Shown: positions 15,811-25,873 of the stretch, in pieces
How the letters are laid out: each line of letters begins with the position of its first letter
Position numbering within the stretch: position 1 is the first letter of the stretch
Assembly (NCBI RefSeq): GCF_017873555.1
Contig: NZ_JAGGKE010000003.1
Span: forward strand, 1-64,000
From: Halorubrum trapanicum
GTDB taxonomy: Archaea > Halobacteriota > Halobacteria > Halobacteriales > Haloferacaceae
Reading direction: 5' to 3'
Length of the DNA: 64,000 bases
Program-made: the position numbers and the translations under genes
Notes under the pieces: generated by a model
Database searches by the model: none
What the model saw: only the letters and a program-made list of their open reading frames with translations
Told to the model about the DNA's origin: nothing

Positions 15811-17124
15811 TCAAGCCCACGGGCTGTCTCCTCCGGTGTGGCCGAGCCCGTCCCCCTGAGGGACCGCCGAGGAACAGGACGCGCCGGGGTCGCCCGTACT
15901 CTCTCCGTCGTACTCGTTGCCGCAGACGCGTCGCTGGTCCCTCTCTGTCTGCGAGTCGACGGGATACGCGATGGCGGCATCGTCGAACCCAGCGATCCGG
16001 TTTCCGTACACCGCGTTGTCGGTCCCGCCGCGGCGTTGGATCTCCGAGGGCTCGGACCGGTCCTTCTGCGCGTCTCGCGCCTTGAAGCTCGCGATCTCGA
16101 CGCCGTATCCCAGACCGTTCCGGAGGTCGCACCACCTGAGGGTCGCGTCGAAGCTCTGGAACCGAACTGAGGCGGCCGGGGAGTCCTCGGTGTTCCGCGA
16201 CCCCCCGCCGTCCGTACAGTACTCGACGGTAACGTCGTGCGTTCCGAGCTTCGTGTTCACCAGCTCCGAGTGGCCGTACCCCTCGCTGTTGTCGATGTGG
16301 TGGATCAGCACGTCGCTCGACTGATCGTACTCCGACCACGGGTGCCAATCGGTCTCTAGGTTGCTCGGCGAGGTCCCCACGTACACGATCTCTCCGTTGT
16401 GGCCCGCCCGGTCGGCGAACAGGTACTTCGCTCCGGCGGGCCCGATAACGCGGAACGGCCCGACCTCGACGTTCCGGGTTCGCTCCAGGCTCACTATCGA
16501 TTTCTGCGTGTTGCCGATGCGGTGCGGCGAGACGACGATATCGGTGAGGTACTCGTCGGTGTCGGTCGGGGGGCGGGTCTGAACCAGCTGGGCCCGACTG
16601 TACGAGTCGGCCTCCTCGGGCGCGTCCGGGTTTTCCAGTCCGTCGATCGTGAGTCCGGTGATGTGGACGTGGCTGTGCCGGATCAACACCACGTTGTACT
16701 GCCGCGGATCGCTTTTCAGGACCGCGTCCGGCGGACCGGTGATAGTGATCGGGTCGCCCGGCCGGCCGCCTCGAGGTGGCGCGACCCGTTCCTCGTACAC
16801 GCCCGGGCGAACCCGGATCGTATCGCCCGGCTCCACCCGGGACAGCGCGTCCTGAATCGAACTGAGCGGATCGTCAGTCGTCCCCGAAGCGCTCAACGCG
16901 CCGTCTTCGGCCACGAAAATCGTGTTCGGGTTCTCACGCCGCGCCTCCTCACCGCCGGAACCGCTCCCGGCCGACGATTCCTCTGTCGTACCCGATCCGG
17001 TATCCGTCCCCGTCTCGCCGTCGGACCCCTCCGTGGAGCCGCTCCCGGTACAGCCGGCGATTCCCGCAGCGGCGACGACACCGCCTCGCCGGAGGAGCTG
17101 ACGCCGATCCAAGCGCCTCGGCAT
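15811..17124 (-). CDS. Tat-exported lipoprotein with right-handed parallel beta-helix
   Basis: The 437 residues begin with a Tat signal (RRQLLRRGG) and a lipobox IAGC, so Cys25 is the likely lipid-anchored residue after export. A Ser/Gly/Thr/Glu linker of about 40 residues follows. From about residue 68, ISVAEDG-like and LSSIQDALSRVEPGDTIRV segments match the start of pectate-lyase-like parallel beta-helix proteins (DUF1565 type), with VYEERV, ITITGP, VHITGLTIDG, VEVGPFRVIG and VTVEYCTDGG forming successive rungs. Such proteins bind or cleave polysaccharide, but no catalytic set can be assigned. It is on the minus strand between the KH gene and the thermosome gene, which it opposes. TTAATATT at about 17144-17151 marks a leaderless promoter. 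Confidence 0.8.
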   Translation of the reverse strand: MPRRLDRRQLLRRGGVVAAAGIAGCTGSGSTEGSDGETGTDTGSGTTEESSAGSGSGGEEARRENPNTIFVAEDGALSASGTTDDPLSSIQDALSRVEPGDTIRVRPGVYEERVAPPRGGRPGDPITITGPPDAVLKSDPRQYNVVLIRHSHVHITGLTIDGLENPDAPEEADSYSRAQLVQTRPPTDTDEYLTDIVVSPHRIGNTQKSIVSLERTRNVEVGPFRVIGPAGAKYLFADRAGHNGEIVYVGTSPSNLETDWHPWSEYDQSSDVLIHHIDNSEGYGHSELVNTKLGTHDVTVEYCTDGGGSRNTEDSPAASVRFQSFDATLRWCDLRNGLGYGVEIASFKARDAQKDRSEPSEIQRRGGTDNAVYGNRIAGFDDAAIAYPVDSQTERDQRRVCGNEYDGESTGDPGASCSSAVPQGDGLGHTGGDSPWA

Positions 17125-17360
17125 GGTTCTCCGTCTACCCTGTGGAATATTAACAGTTGCCTCGGACCCCGCAGGAGCCGCTCTCGATGACGCGGTTCGG
17201 ATCTCGGATACCCCCGGCGGACGATACCGCTGTCCCGTCCCGCAGCCGACAGCGTCGTTCGTCCCAACGCTCGATCTGGGGTTCTATAAAAAGGAACGTG
17301 TGAACGCACCGCACACCGACCGATACTCCCCCACTGTGTTGCGGTTACGCACACACCGAG

Positions 17361-17375
17361 CGAAGGGTTTATATA
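17361..17375 (+). promoter_or_regulatory. Thermosome promoter (BRE plus TATA box)
   Basis: CGAAGGGTTTATATA combines a purine-rich BRE-like stretch with a strong TATA box (17368-17375). The box centre is about 29 bases before the ATG at 17401, so transcription should start at or next to that ATG rather than the in-frame ATG at 17392. The layout resembles heat-responsive cct promoters described in Haloferax. Confidence 0.75.
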
Positions 17376-17400
17376 GAATCACAAACAATCAATGGTTGTA

Positions 17401-19086
<1,686 letters not shown>

Positions 19087-19396
19087 GCTTCGCGTAGGCC
19101 ACACCACACACCCACGCCGACCGCAGCCGCTCCACCGAACCGTCCGCATACCGACCGTCGCGCGCCCCTTCGGGCCTCGACGACACGCGATTTTTATCGA
19201 CGACTCCGCCGCCGAGCGTCCCGCTCGTCGCTCGATCGCGTTACCCTTTCGCCTCACACCGAACCGCGCTACCAACCCTCACATTCGGCTCGCCCGACAC
19301 GAGGATAACACTCGCGTAACCACGGGACGGCGGTGTCCGCGAGCCGTTAAGTGACTCCCGCCCCTCCGATCTATCGACGAGGTTCTCACGTTCACC
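19087..19396. other. Gene-free gap after the thermosome gene
   Basis: These 310 bases hold no convincing ORF. A small hairpin GCCC-CTTC-GGGC (near 19168-19179) followed by the T-rich ATTTTTAT (about 19191-19198) could act as a terminator for the thermosome transcript. A GTTAAG element at about 19346-19351 may belong to the LUD-protein promoter, although its distance to the next ATG implies a leader of roughly 20-25 bases. Confidence 0.4.
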
Positions 19397-20053
19397 ATGC
19401 CACAGCAGAAAGCCGACTACGCAGACGACACGGAAATCGACGCGGAACTGGACCAGCTCCCCGACGACGAGACAGTCGAGGAGACGGTCGCGAACCTCGA
19501 AGAGCGCGGCTTCGATGTGATCGTCGTCGACGACGCCGACGAGGCGCTGGAGACCGTGAAATCGCAGATCCCCGATGGGGTCTCGGTGATGAACGGCCAC
19601 TCGACGACGCTCGAAGAGATCGGGTTCGACGAGTTCCTGAGCGGGGGCGACCACGAGTGGGAGAGCCTGCCGGACCAGATCTGGAGCATCGACGACGACG
19701 CGGAGCGACAGACGGCGCGACGCGAGTCGCAGACGGCCGACTACTTCCTCGGCGGAATTAACGCGGTCGCGCAGACGGGCGAGCTGGTCGCCGCCGACCT
19801 CTCCGGCAGCCGAATCGGCGCATACCCGTTCGCCGCGGGCAACGTCGTCATCGTCACCGGGATCAACAAGATCGTCCCGACGCTCTCGGACGCCTTCGAC
19901 CGGCTGGAGTCGGTCGCGTACCCGCTGGAGAACGAGCGCGCACAGGAGGCGTACGGCGTCGAGTCCGCTGTCGCCAAGCAGCTCGTCTACCGCCGCGAGA
20001 CCGAGGAGGGCCGGACGACGGTCGTCCTCGTGCGCGAGCAGCTCGGCTACTGA
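19397..20053 (+). CDS. LUD-domain protein (LutC/YkgG-like)
   Basis: The 218-residue protein matches the LUD (DUF162) family found in lactate-utilisation protein C and related factors. The conserved landmarks are the NGHSTTLEEIGF segment (about 65-76), the ADYFLGGINAVAQTGELVAAD core (about 114-134), the SGSRIGAYPFAAGNVVIVTG stretch and the C-terminal INKIVPTLSDAFDRL helix. In bacteria LutC works with the iron-sulfur proteins LutA and LutB; neither is encoded nearby, so this stand-alone member may have another role. No iron-sulfur cysteines are present. It is a single gene between the thermosome and an alpha/beta hydrolase on the same strand. Confidence 0.82.
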   Translation: MPQQKADYADDTEIDAELDQLPDDETVEETVANLEERGFDVIVVDDADEALETVKSQIPDGVSVMNGHSTTLEEIGFDEFLSGGDHEWESLPDQIWSIDDDAERQTARRESQTADYFLGGINAVAQTGELVAADLSGSRIGAYPFAAGNVVIVTGINKIVPTLSDAFDRLESVAYPLENERAQEAYGVESAVAKQLVYRRETEEGRTTVVLVREQLGY

Positions 20054-20223
20054 GCGGTTCGCGGTTACACGCAGGCGCGTCACACGCTGACGCTCCACAC
20101 GGTAACGCGCCACACGCTTCTCTCCCCCTTTCGACGGCCGCTAGCGACGCCGGCGTCGACGCCGGGAACGCGAGTCCGCAACCCGTTTTCCCCTCCTCCG
20201 AGAACCGCCGCGTAGGTCCCATC

Positions 20224-21045
20224 ATGTCGCCCGACTCAGCGGCTCTCTCGACTGACGCGTGTACCCTCCCCGACGGACGCACCCTCGCGTACGCGACCGG
20301 CGGCGACCCCGACGGCCGGCCGGTGGTCGTCCACCACGGCACGCCGGGATCGCGGCTGTTCGGGGCGCTGCTGTCGGGCACCGCGGCCGAGGTCGGCGTT
20401 CGGATCCTCGTCCCGGACCGCCCGGGATACGGTCGCTCGTCGCCGCCCTCGGAGGAGTGGTCGTGGGAGGAATGGGGAGACGATGTCGGCGAACTCCTCG
20501 ACGCGGAGTCGGTCGAGCAGGCCGGATCCTTGGGGTTCTCCGGCGGCGGCCCGTTCGCGCTCGCCGCCGCGAGCGACGACCGAGTGGCTCGGGTCGGACT
20601 GGTGAGCGCCGTCGTCCCCCCGGCCGAGAACGCGCTCGCGACGCTCGCGTCGGTCCCGTTCGCGCTGCGCGCGGTGTTCCGGGTCTCGAAGACGGTCGCG
20701 TCGGTCTCCGGGCCGAGCGCGGTCGTCTCGCAGTACACCGACCGGTCCGTCTCAGACGCGGTCGCCGACGCGGTGGCGGCCGACTTCCACGAGGCGCTCG
20801 CCCCCGGCGCGGCGGCGGTCGAACGCGAGAATCGGGCCTTCGCGAGCGCGTCGCTCGACCCGGATCTGCCGGACACCCCGATCTGCGCCTGGCACGGCAC
20901 GACCGACGAGAACACGCCGCTTCCCCCCGTTCGGGCGCTCGTTCGGGAGCGCGGCGGGACCCTGGAGACCGTCGAAGCGGATCATCTCGGCACACTGCTC
21001 GACTGCCAGCGGGCGGCCTTGGAGTGGGCCGGCGGGGCGGAGTGA
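20224..21045 (+). CDS. Alpha/beta-fold hydrolase
   Basis: A 273-residue member of the alpha/beta hydrolase superfamily. The oxyanion segment HHGTPGSR (about 38-45) follows the second core strand, PDRPGYGRSS is the usual loop after strand 4, and GFSGGGPFAL (about 104-113) is the nucleophile elbow with Ser at about 106. The C-terminal strand-turn AWHGTTDENTP supplies the acid residue, and EADHLGTLL (about 250-258) the catalytic His. A cap region lies between residues 140 and 215. The substrate (ester, epoxide or haloalkane) is undetermined. It is a single gene ending 56 bases before tRNA-Lys on the opposite strand. Confidence 0.85.
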   Translation: MSPDSAALSTDACTLPDGRTLAYATGGDPDGRPVVVHHGTPGSRLFGALLSGTAAEVGVRILVPDRPGYGRSSPPSEEWSWEEWGDDVGELLDAESVEQAGSLGFSGGGPFALAAASDDRVARVGLVSAVVPPAENALATLASVPFALRAVFRVSKTVASVSGPSAVVSQYTDRSVSDAVADAVAADFHEALAPGAAAVERENRAFASASLDPDLPDTPICAWHGTTDENTPLPPVRALVRERGGTLETVEADHLGTLLDCQRAALEWAGGAE

Positions 21046-21100
21046 CCGGTCTCTTCGAATCCCTCTGGCGTTTTCACTGCTCTCGTTGGTCGCAGGAAAA

Positions 21101-21174
21101 CGGGCCGGGAGGGATTCGAACCCCCGACCGTCCGGTTAAAAGCCGGACGCTCTCCCTAACTGAGCTACCGGCCC
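21101..21174 (-). tRNA. tRNA-Lys (anticodon UUU)
   Basis: Read on the minus strand, the 74-base gene folds into a full cloverleaf. The acceptor stem is GGGCCGG paired with CCGGCCC and discriminator G. The D-arm GCTC..GAGC encloses AGTTAGGGA. The anticodon stem TCCGG/CCGGA encloses CTTTTAA, giving anticodon UUU. The T-arm GGGGG/CCCTC has one G-U pair and the loop TTCGAAT. CCA is not encoded. No intron or extra arm is present. Confidence 0.95.
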
Positions 21175-21283
21175 AGGCGAATCGCCGTAGGGTCAGCCGA
21201 CGGATAAACGTTTAGAACCGCGGTAGGGGTCGGTCGTCCGACTCGAACGCGTCACGGCCGCTCGCCGTCGCCCCTCGGCGGAG

Positions 21284-21946
21284 CTACTCGTCGTCCGCGA
21301 GGTACTCGTCGACCGCGTCGGCGACGATCGCTCCCGGCTCGACGGTCTCCATCGAGGCGCGACGGCGCAGTTCGACGTAGGTGTCCGCCGGGAGCCGGAG
21401 CTGAAGCCGGCCGAGTTCGACGCCCGCGTCGCGGACCGCGGTCTCGATGTCGGTCCCGTCGTTGACCGCCGAGGCGATCGCGCGCACCTCTCGGACCGTG
21501 AGGTCGCCGTCGATCGCCGCCCACGCGAGCAGGTAGCGGTCCCGACCGCCGAGCCGCGCGACGTGCTTCGCGGCGCTCGGCGCGATCCACCCGTTAGCGA
21601 CCTGTCTGCGGATCGCCTGCGGGAGGTCGTGGACCCGCGCCCACTTGCGGATGAACGCGACGGAGACGCCCCCGCCCGCGCGCTCGGCCGCCTCCTTGTA
21701 CGATCCGACCCCGCGGACGAGCGCCGCGCAGGCCGCGGCGCCGCGCAACATTAGGACGTTGTCGTCGTCGCCCACGTCGCCGGCCGCGAACCGGGCCACC
21801 GTCTCCGCGGCCTCAGCGACGCTGTCGGGGTCGTTCGGGTCGAACCCCACCGCGTCCGCGGCCCGGTCGCCCGTCACCGCCGGGTCCGACCGGACTACCG
21901 GTTCGCCGACCGGCGACCGCCGGTCCGCGCGTGACTCCTCGGTCAT
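21284..21946 (-). CDS. Conserved haloarchaeal protein (DUF7119-like) with HTH-like helices
   Basis: The 220-residue protein has no membrane segment or signal. After an Arg/Pro/Glu-rich start (RRSPVGEPVVRSDPAVTGD), residues about 40-150 are mostly helical (SVAEAAETVARFA, MLRGAAACAALVRGVGSYKEAAERAG, SVAFIRKWARVHDLPQAIRRQVANGWI, SAAKHVARLGG). This resembles a ParB-like helix-turn-helix region. The C-terminus (LGRLQLRLPADTYVELRRRA to the end) looks like a short ribbon-helix-helix module. DNA binding is therefore plausible but inferred. The overall pattern recalls the uncharacterised haloarchaeal DUF7119 family; this was not searched. ATG 21946 is used; ATG 21952 would add two residues. Confidence 0.7.
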   Translation of the reverse strand: MTEESRADRRSPVGEPVVRSDPAVTGDRAADAVGFDPNDPDSVAEAAETVARFAAGDVGDDDNVLMLRGAAACAALVRGVGSYKEAAERAGGGVSVAFIRKWARVHDLPQAIRRQVANGWIAPSAAKHVARLGGRDRYLLAWAAIDGDLTVREVRAIASAVNDGTDIETAVRDAGVELGRLQLRLPADTYVELRRRASMETVEPGAIVADAVDEYLADDE

Positions 21947-22035
21947 ACCCATCCCTTCGGGGCCGCGGGTATAAACGCCGGGCACCGGGGCGGAACTCGC
22001 CAGAACGAGGGACGCTCGGCGACGGTCGTCTGATC

Positions 22036-22731
22036 CTACTTCGCGGTCCGGGCCGCGGCGTCGCCCTCGTCTCCCCCGTTCGCCCCTCGCGCGTACAGGA
22101 CGTACGAGTATACCACGGTGACCGCGGCGGTCGCGAGCACCGGCCCGACGAGGAAGTAGACCGCGTACCTCCCGAAGAGGAGACCGACGACCGCGACCGC
22201 GGCCGAGAGCTTGAACAGCCGGGCGCCGAGCGCGTGGGTCCGGTCCCACACGGCGTCGTCGCTGAGCGTCCACGGCGTGCGGATCCCGAGGAACCAGTTC
22301 GGCTCGACGTGGGGCAACACGGTTCCGACGTAGTAGAACAGCGCGGCCCCACCGGCCACGGCGAGCGTCGTCACGTCGACCGCGTAGCCGAGGTTGACGG
22401 CGAGCACGGCGAGGTGGACGGCGACGAGGAACGCGGTGAACACGACGACGAACCGGTCGTAGTGGACCCGGAACGCGGCGACGTTCTCTCGGAGGGGATC
22501 GATCCGCGGGAGCAGCGCGAACAGGCCGATCAGCCCGGCCGCGAGCCCCGGGACGAGCCACATCCCGACCGTTCGGGAGAGCGTTCCGGTCGGCTCGCCG
22601 GCGCCGTTCCACCGCGTCACCATCTGTTCGGGGAGGTTCGGTGCGACCGCGAGGCTGGCGGCGCCGGCGACGGCGACGAGGAGGGCCGCGACGCCGAAGC
22701 GGAGCCGCGTGGAGAGTCGGGGACCAGTCAT
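22036..22731 (-). CDS. SdpI/DUF1648-like membrane protein
   Basis: A 231-residue integral membrane protein with about six to seven hydrophobic helices. The N-terminal APNLPEQMVTRWNGAGEPTG segment after helix 1 is the DUF1648 signature, and the C-terminal half (FLGIRTPWTLSDDAVWDRTHALGARLFK) carries the SdpI motif, in which a Gly-Ile-Arg-Thr-Pro-Trp-Thr stretch precedes the last helices. In Bacillus SdpI is an immunity and signal-transduction protein for a killing factor; archaeal relatives are uncharacterised and no toxin partner is nearby. ATG 22731 is used; the longer frame upstream reads through the promoter region. Confidence 0.82.
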   Translation of the reverse strand: MTGPRLSTRLRFGVAALLVAVAGAASLAVAPNLPEQMVTRWNGAGEPTGTLSRTVGMWLVPGLAAGLIGLFALLPRIDPLRENVAAFRVHYDRFVVVFTAFLVAVHLAVLAVNLGYAVDVTTLAVAGGAALFYYVGTVLPHVEPNWFLGIRTPWTLSDDAVWDRTHALGARLFKLSAAVAVVGLLFGRYAVYFLVGPVLATAAVTVVYSYVLYARGANGGDEGDAAARTAK

Positions 22732-22890
22732 CGACCGAATATCAACGCGCCGAACTGATAAAACTACGTCCGCGATCCGTCGCGTCGGAGGCTGAGTCCC
22801 GCCCTCGCTTTCCGAACGCGCCCGTGAGAACCCTCCCCGAAGGACCCGTGCGACGCAACCCTTACGCGTCGTGACCGCCAATCACGGGGT

Positions 22891-23850
22891 ATGACCGACG
22901 AACGCGACGACGACGGCCACGAGTTCTCCTCGGGGCAGGGCGTCGACGCCGACTACGACGCGTTCACGCTGGACCCGCCGGAGCTGGGCGAGGACCCGAG
23001 CCGCGTCGATCCGGTCGACTCCCGGGCGCTGACCGACGAGCTGGACCGCCGGAACATCGGCAGCGAGGACGTCGACGTCGAACAGCTGATCGACGTGGGT
23101 CTCTCGTACATGGGGATCAACCGCTTCGAGGAGGCGACGGAGACGTTCGAGCGCGCCGCTCGCTTCGCCGAGGAGGACTCGCTGGAGGCCCAGGAGGCGC
23201 GGGTGAACAAAGGCGCCGCCCACGCCCAACTGGAGGAGTTCGATCAGGCCGTCGGCGCCTATCAGGAGGCGCTGCGCATCGACGAGGAGTCCGAGCACGC
23301 CGCGACCGCCGAGACCAACCTCGCGTACGCGCTCTGGGAGTCCGGCCGGGGCGAGCAGGCGCTCGAACACGCCGAGCGCGCCGTCGAGACCGACCCGCGC
23401 TTCGCCGAAGCGTGGTACAACCGCGGGTTCCTCCTGGTCGAGCGCGGACTCGCCGAGGACGCGGTCAAGTGCTTTGACAACGCGATCCGGCTGGGATACC
23501 GCGACGCGGGCGTCCTCGAGGAGAAGGCGCGGGCCCTCGAAGAGGCCGGCGAGCACGAGCAGGCCGAGGAGGTCGCCGATCAGGCCGAGGAGCTCCGCCG
23601 CGAGACCGAGGAACAGCTGATCGAAGAGCAGACCGGTCAGGCACCCGGTCCCGGCGGGCAGCCGCCACAGGGCGGTCGCGGCGGCCAGCCCGGCGCCGGC
23701 GGACAGGGTCGCGGCGGGCAACCCGGCGCCGGCGGTCGCGGCGGGCAGGGCGGTGGACTCGGCGGACAGAGCGGCGGCCGGAGCGGGCAGGACGGCGAAG
23801 CGGAGGGTCCGGAGCGAGAGCTTGAAGGCGAGGGTCCCGAGGGCTTCTGA
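22891..23850 (+). CDS. Tetratricopeptide-repeat protein with Gly-rich tail
   Basis: The 319-residue soluble protein starts with an acidic 60-residue segment, then carries about five TPR units between residues 65 and 240. They include LIDVGLSYMGINRFEEATETFERA, NKGAAHAQLEEFDQAVGAYQEAL, TNLAYALWESGRGEQALEHAERA and WYNRGFLLVERGLAEDAVKCFDNA, with the usual Gly/Ala/Tyr/Ala/Pro spacing. The last 70 residues are a low-complexity Gly/Gln/Pro tail (GGQPGAGGQGRGG-type units). TPRs mediate protein contacts; the partner is unknown. Its stop codon abuts the ATG of the DUF424 gene, so the two form an operon and may act together. Confidence 0.85.
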   Translation: MTDERDDDGHEFSSGQGVDADYDAFTLDPPELGEDPSRVDPVDSRALTDELDRRNIGSEDVDVEQLIDVGLSYMGINRFEEATETFERAARFAEEDSLEAQEARVNKGAAHAQLEEFDQAVGAYQEALRIDEESEHAATAETNLAYALWESGRGEQALEHAERAVETDPRFAEAWYNRGFLLVERGLAEDAVKCFDNAIRLGYRDAGVLEEKARALEEAGEHEQAEEVADQAEELRRETEEQLIEEQTGQAPGPGGQPPQGGRGGQPGAGGQGRGGQPGAGGRGGQGGGLGGQSGGRSGQDGEAEGPERELEGEGPEGF

Positions 23851-24150
23851 ATGCTGCTGCGCGAGCGCGAGACCGCCGAGGGACGGCTCGTCTCCGTCTG
23901 TGACCCAGACTGCCTCGGCGAGACGTACGAGGACGGTCCGGTCACGCTCACCGTGAGCGAGGAGTTCTACGGCGGCGACGACGCCGTCGAGGCGACCGCC
24001 GAGGAGGTTATCGCGGGGCTTCAGCGCGCGCAGGTGGCGAACATCGTCGGCACCGAGTCGGTCGGCGTCGCCGTCGAGGCCGGTCTCGTCGACGAGGAGA
24101 CCGTCTTGGAGTTCGAGGAGACGCGGCACGCGCAGCTGCTCTGGCTGTGA
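23851..24150 (+). CDS. DUF424 family protein
   Basis: This 99-residue protein matches the archaeal DUF424 family: an N-terminal beta strand with a Cys-Asp-Pro-Asp-Cys pair, a VTLTVSEEFYGG segment, then a helix (TAEEVIAGLQRAQVANIVG) and a closing SVGVAVEAGLVDEE motif. It starts immediately after the stop of the TPR gene with no spacer, which implies translational coupling. DUF424 proteins are widespread in archaea and sometimes sit near translation or RNA-processing genes; their biochemistry is unknown. Confidence 0.85.
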   Translation: MLLRERETAEGRLVSVCDPDCLGETYEDGPVTLTVSEEFYGGDDAVEATAEEVIAGLQRAQVANIVGTESVGVAVEAGLVDEETVLEFEETRHAQLLWL

Positions 24151-24223
24151 GGGCGGTACGGCGTCGGGTCGGGTATCGCCCGGATCCGAACCGGCTAAGG
24201 GCGCGCGCGACGAGGCGAATCCG

Positions 24224-24508
24224 ATGAGACGACTCACGCGGAGCGAACTGGCGTCACGGGTGGGACCGCGGCCGCCCTCGGACGCCTTCTGGCGGCGCGC
24301 GATCGACCGAGGCGAGGCCGCGCTCGGCGTCGGCGCGGACGCCGTCGCCGACGCAAACGAGACCGGTGAGGGACCGGCGGAACCGCTCGACACGGGCGAC
24401 ATCGTCGACGTCGACGACCACGCCTTCGTCGTCGCCGACGTCGACCGGACCGACGCGGGGGGTCGGATCTACCGGATCGAACTGGTCGCCGACCGCGACG
24501 AGGACTGA
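24224..24508 (+). CDS. Hypothetical acidic protein
   Basis: These 94 residues are probably a small soluble haloarchaeal protein. It starts with a basic helix (MRRLTRSELASRVGPRPPS), continues with an amphipathic segment and ends in strands DTGDIVDVDDHAFVVADVDRTDAGGRIYRIELVADRDED, which look like a small beta-barrel. No motif identifies a function. It lies 73 bases downstream of the DUF424 gene on the same strand and converges with the aminotransferase gene, from which it is separated by 39 bases. Confidence 0.6.
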   Translation: MRRLTRSELASRVGPRPPSDAFWRRAIDRGEAALGVGADAVADANETGEGPAEPLDTGDIVDVDDHAFVVADVDRTDAGGRIYRIELVADRDED

Positions 24509-24547
24509 GGCGTTGGAAGAGCGGCCGGTTCGGGGGCGGTCTCCGAA

Positions 24548-25666
24548 TTAGAGACCAGCCACGTCCTCGATGGCGTCGGTGAGTTCCGTCACACTCTTGA
24601 CGGTGTGCTCGCCCATGTGGCCGATTCGGAACGTCTCCTCGCCGATGTCGCCGTAGCCGTTCGAGAAGGCCATGTCGTACTCCTCGCTGACTTCCTCGAT
24701 GGTCGCGGCCACGTCGATGTCTCGGGTGTTCTCGATGCAGGCGACCGTCTGCGACTCGTACCCCTCCTCGGGGAACATCGCGAAGTGTTCGTCCGCCCAG
24801 TCGTGGACGTATTCCATCATCTCGCGGTGGCGCTCGTCGCGGGCGCGGTGCCCCTCGTCGAGCATGTGTTTCATCTGTTTGCGATACGCTAACATGATCG
24901 GGATCGCGGGCGTCGAGTGGGTCTGCCCCTTCCGGTCGTAGTAGTCGATGGTGCGGCGGAAGCCGCCGTACCACGAGGAGTCGCCCTTCTCGACCTCACG
25001 GTCGTAGGCGTCGTCGCTGACGACGCAGACTGCGAGTCCGGGGGGCATCGCGAACGCCTTCTGGGTGGACGCGAAGATGGCGTCGATGCCGTGCTCGTCG
25101 ATGTCGACGTAGTCGCCGCCGAGTGACGAGACGGCGTCGACGGCGAAGTAGGTGTCCGGGTACTCCTTGAGGACGTCGCCGATCTCCTCGATCGGGTTCC
25201 GGACCCCGGTCGAGGACTCGTTCAGCACGCCCGCGACCATGTCGTACGCCGCGTCGGCGGACTCGATCGCCTCGCGGACGTCCTCGGGCTTGACGGCCTC
25301 ACCCCACTCGTACTCCAGTCGGTCGACGTCCTTGCCGAGGCGCTCGGCGACGTTGGCGTAGCGCTCGCTGAACGCGCCACAGGTCGGGACGAGGACGCGC
25401 TCGTCGACGAGGTTGAGCGTCGTCGCCTCCCAGAACTCCGTGCCGGAGCCGGTGAGGATCACGACCTCGTGGTCGGTGCCGAGGAACTCCTTCGTGTCCT
25501 CGACGATGGTGGTGTACAGGTCCGTCATCCGGTCCATCCGGTGGCCGAACGTCGACTCTGTCATCGCCTCGATGACGTCGTCGCGGACCTCCGTCGGGCC
25601 GGGGATGTACAGCGTCTTCTCGTCGTAGTCGTCGCGGTATTCTCGTTTCTTCGTCACGGGATCCAC
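24548..25666 (-). CDS. Class V aminotransferase (serine-pyruvate/alanine-glyoxylate type)
   Basis: A 372-residue PLP enzyme of the alanine-glyoxylate/serine-pyruvate aminotransferase group. Family segments are YIPGPTEVRDDVIEAM (about 20-35), FGHRM (40-44), TGSGTEFWEA (72-81, phosphate contact), NESSTGVRNPIEEIG, VDAVSSLGGDYVDID (PLP-binding Asp at about 177) and the Schiff-base lysine in STQKAF (Lys203). The predicted start is GTG 25666; GTG 25657 (giving MTKKREY) would fit relatives at least as well. Likely roles are glyoxylate/serine or alanine interconversion, and the physiological amino donor is not determinable. It is divergent from the APC permease gene. Confidence 0.88.
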   Translation of the reverse strand: MDPVTKKREYRDDYDEKTLYIPGPTEVRDDVIEAMTESTFGHRMDRMTDLYTTIVEDTKEFLGTDHEVVILTGSGTEFWEATTLNLVDERVLVPTCGAFSERYANVAERLGKDVDRLEYEWGEAVKPEDVREAIESADAAYDMVAGVLNESSTGVRNPIEEIGDVLKEYPDTYFAVDAVSSLGGDYVDIDEHGIDAIFASTQKAFAMPPGLAVCVVSDDAYDREVEKGDSSWYGGFRRTIDYYDRKGQTHSTPAIPIMLAYRKQMKHMLDEGHRARDERHREMMEYVHDWADEHFAMFPEEGYESQTVACIENTRDIDVAATIEEVSEEYDMAFSNGYGDIGEETFRIGHMGEHTVKSVTELTDAIEDVAGL

Positions 25667-25796
25667 CTGTTGGATCGTACCGCGTCGCGCTGGGGTATGG
25701 ACCTTGTGATAGATTCAAAAGGCGCGGAGGTTGCCGCGTTGACGCCCGAGAGCGGACCGGCTTCCGGAAACGGCGCTCTCGCCCGGATCAACCGGG

Positions 25797-25873
25797 TTTA
25801 TGAGAACGCAGGAGAGAAAGAGCGTATGATACACGCCCGAGGAGTCACAACCGCCCGAGGTGGTCCTCCGTGA
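25797..25873 (+). promoter_or_regulatory. Promoter plus 15-codon upstream ORF coupled to the permease
   Basis: A TATA element (GTTTATG, 25796-25802) lies about 27 bases before an ATG at 25826. That ATG opens a 15-codon frame ([15 protein letters not shown]) whose TGA (25871-25873) overlaps the GTG start of the permease at 25870 as GTGA. The predicted transcript would begin at the short ORF without a leader, so ribosomes would reach the permease start by termination-reinitiation. The spacing is suggestive, but translation is unproven. Confidence 0.5.

Noticed and set aside
17392-17400. Upstream ATG of the thermosome gene as start
   Set aside because: The TATA box at 17368-17375 predicts transcription start at about 17398-17401, which would exclude or cut this codon; family members begin near the second ATG.
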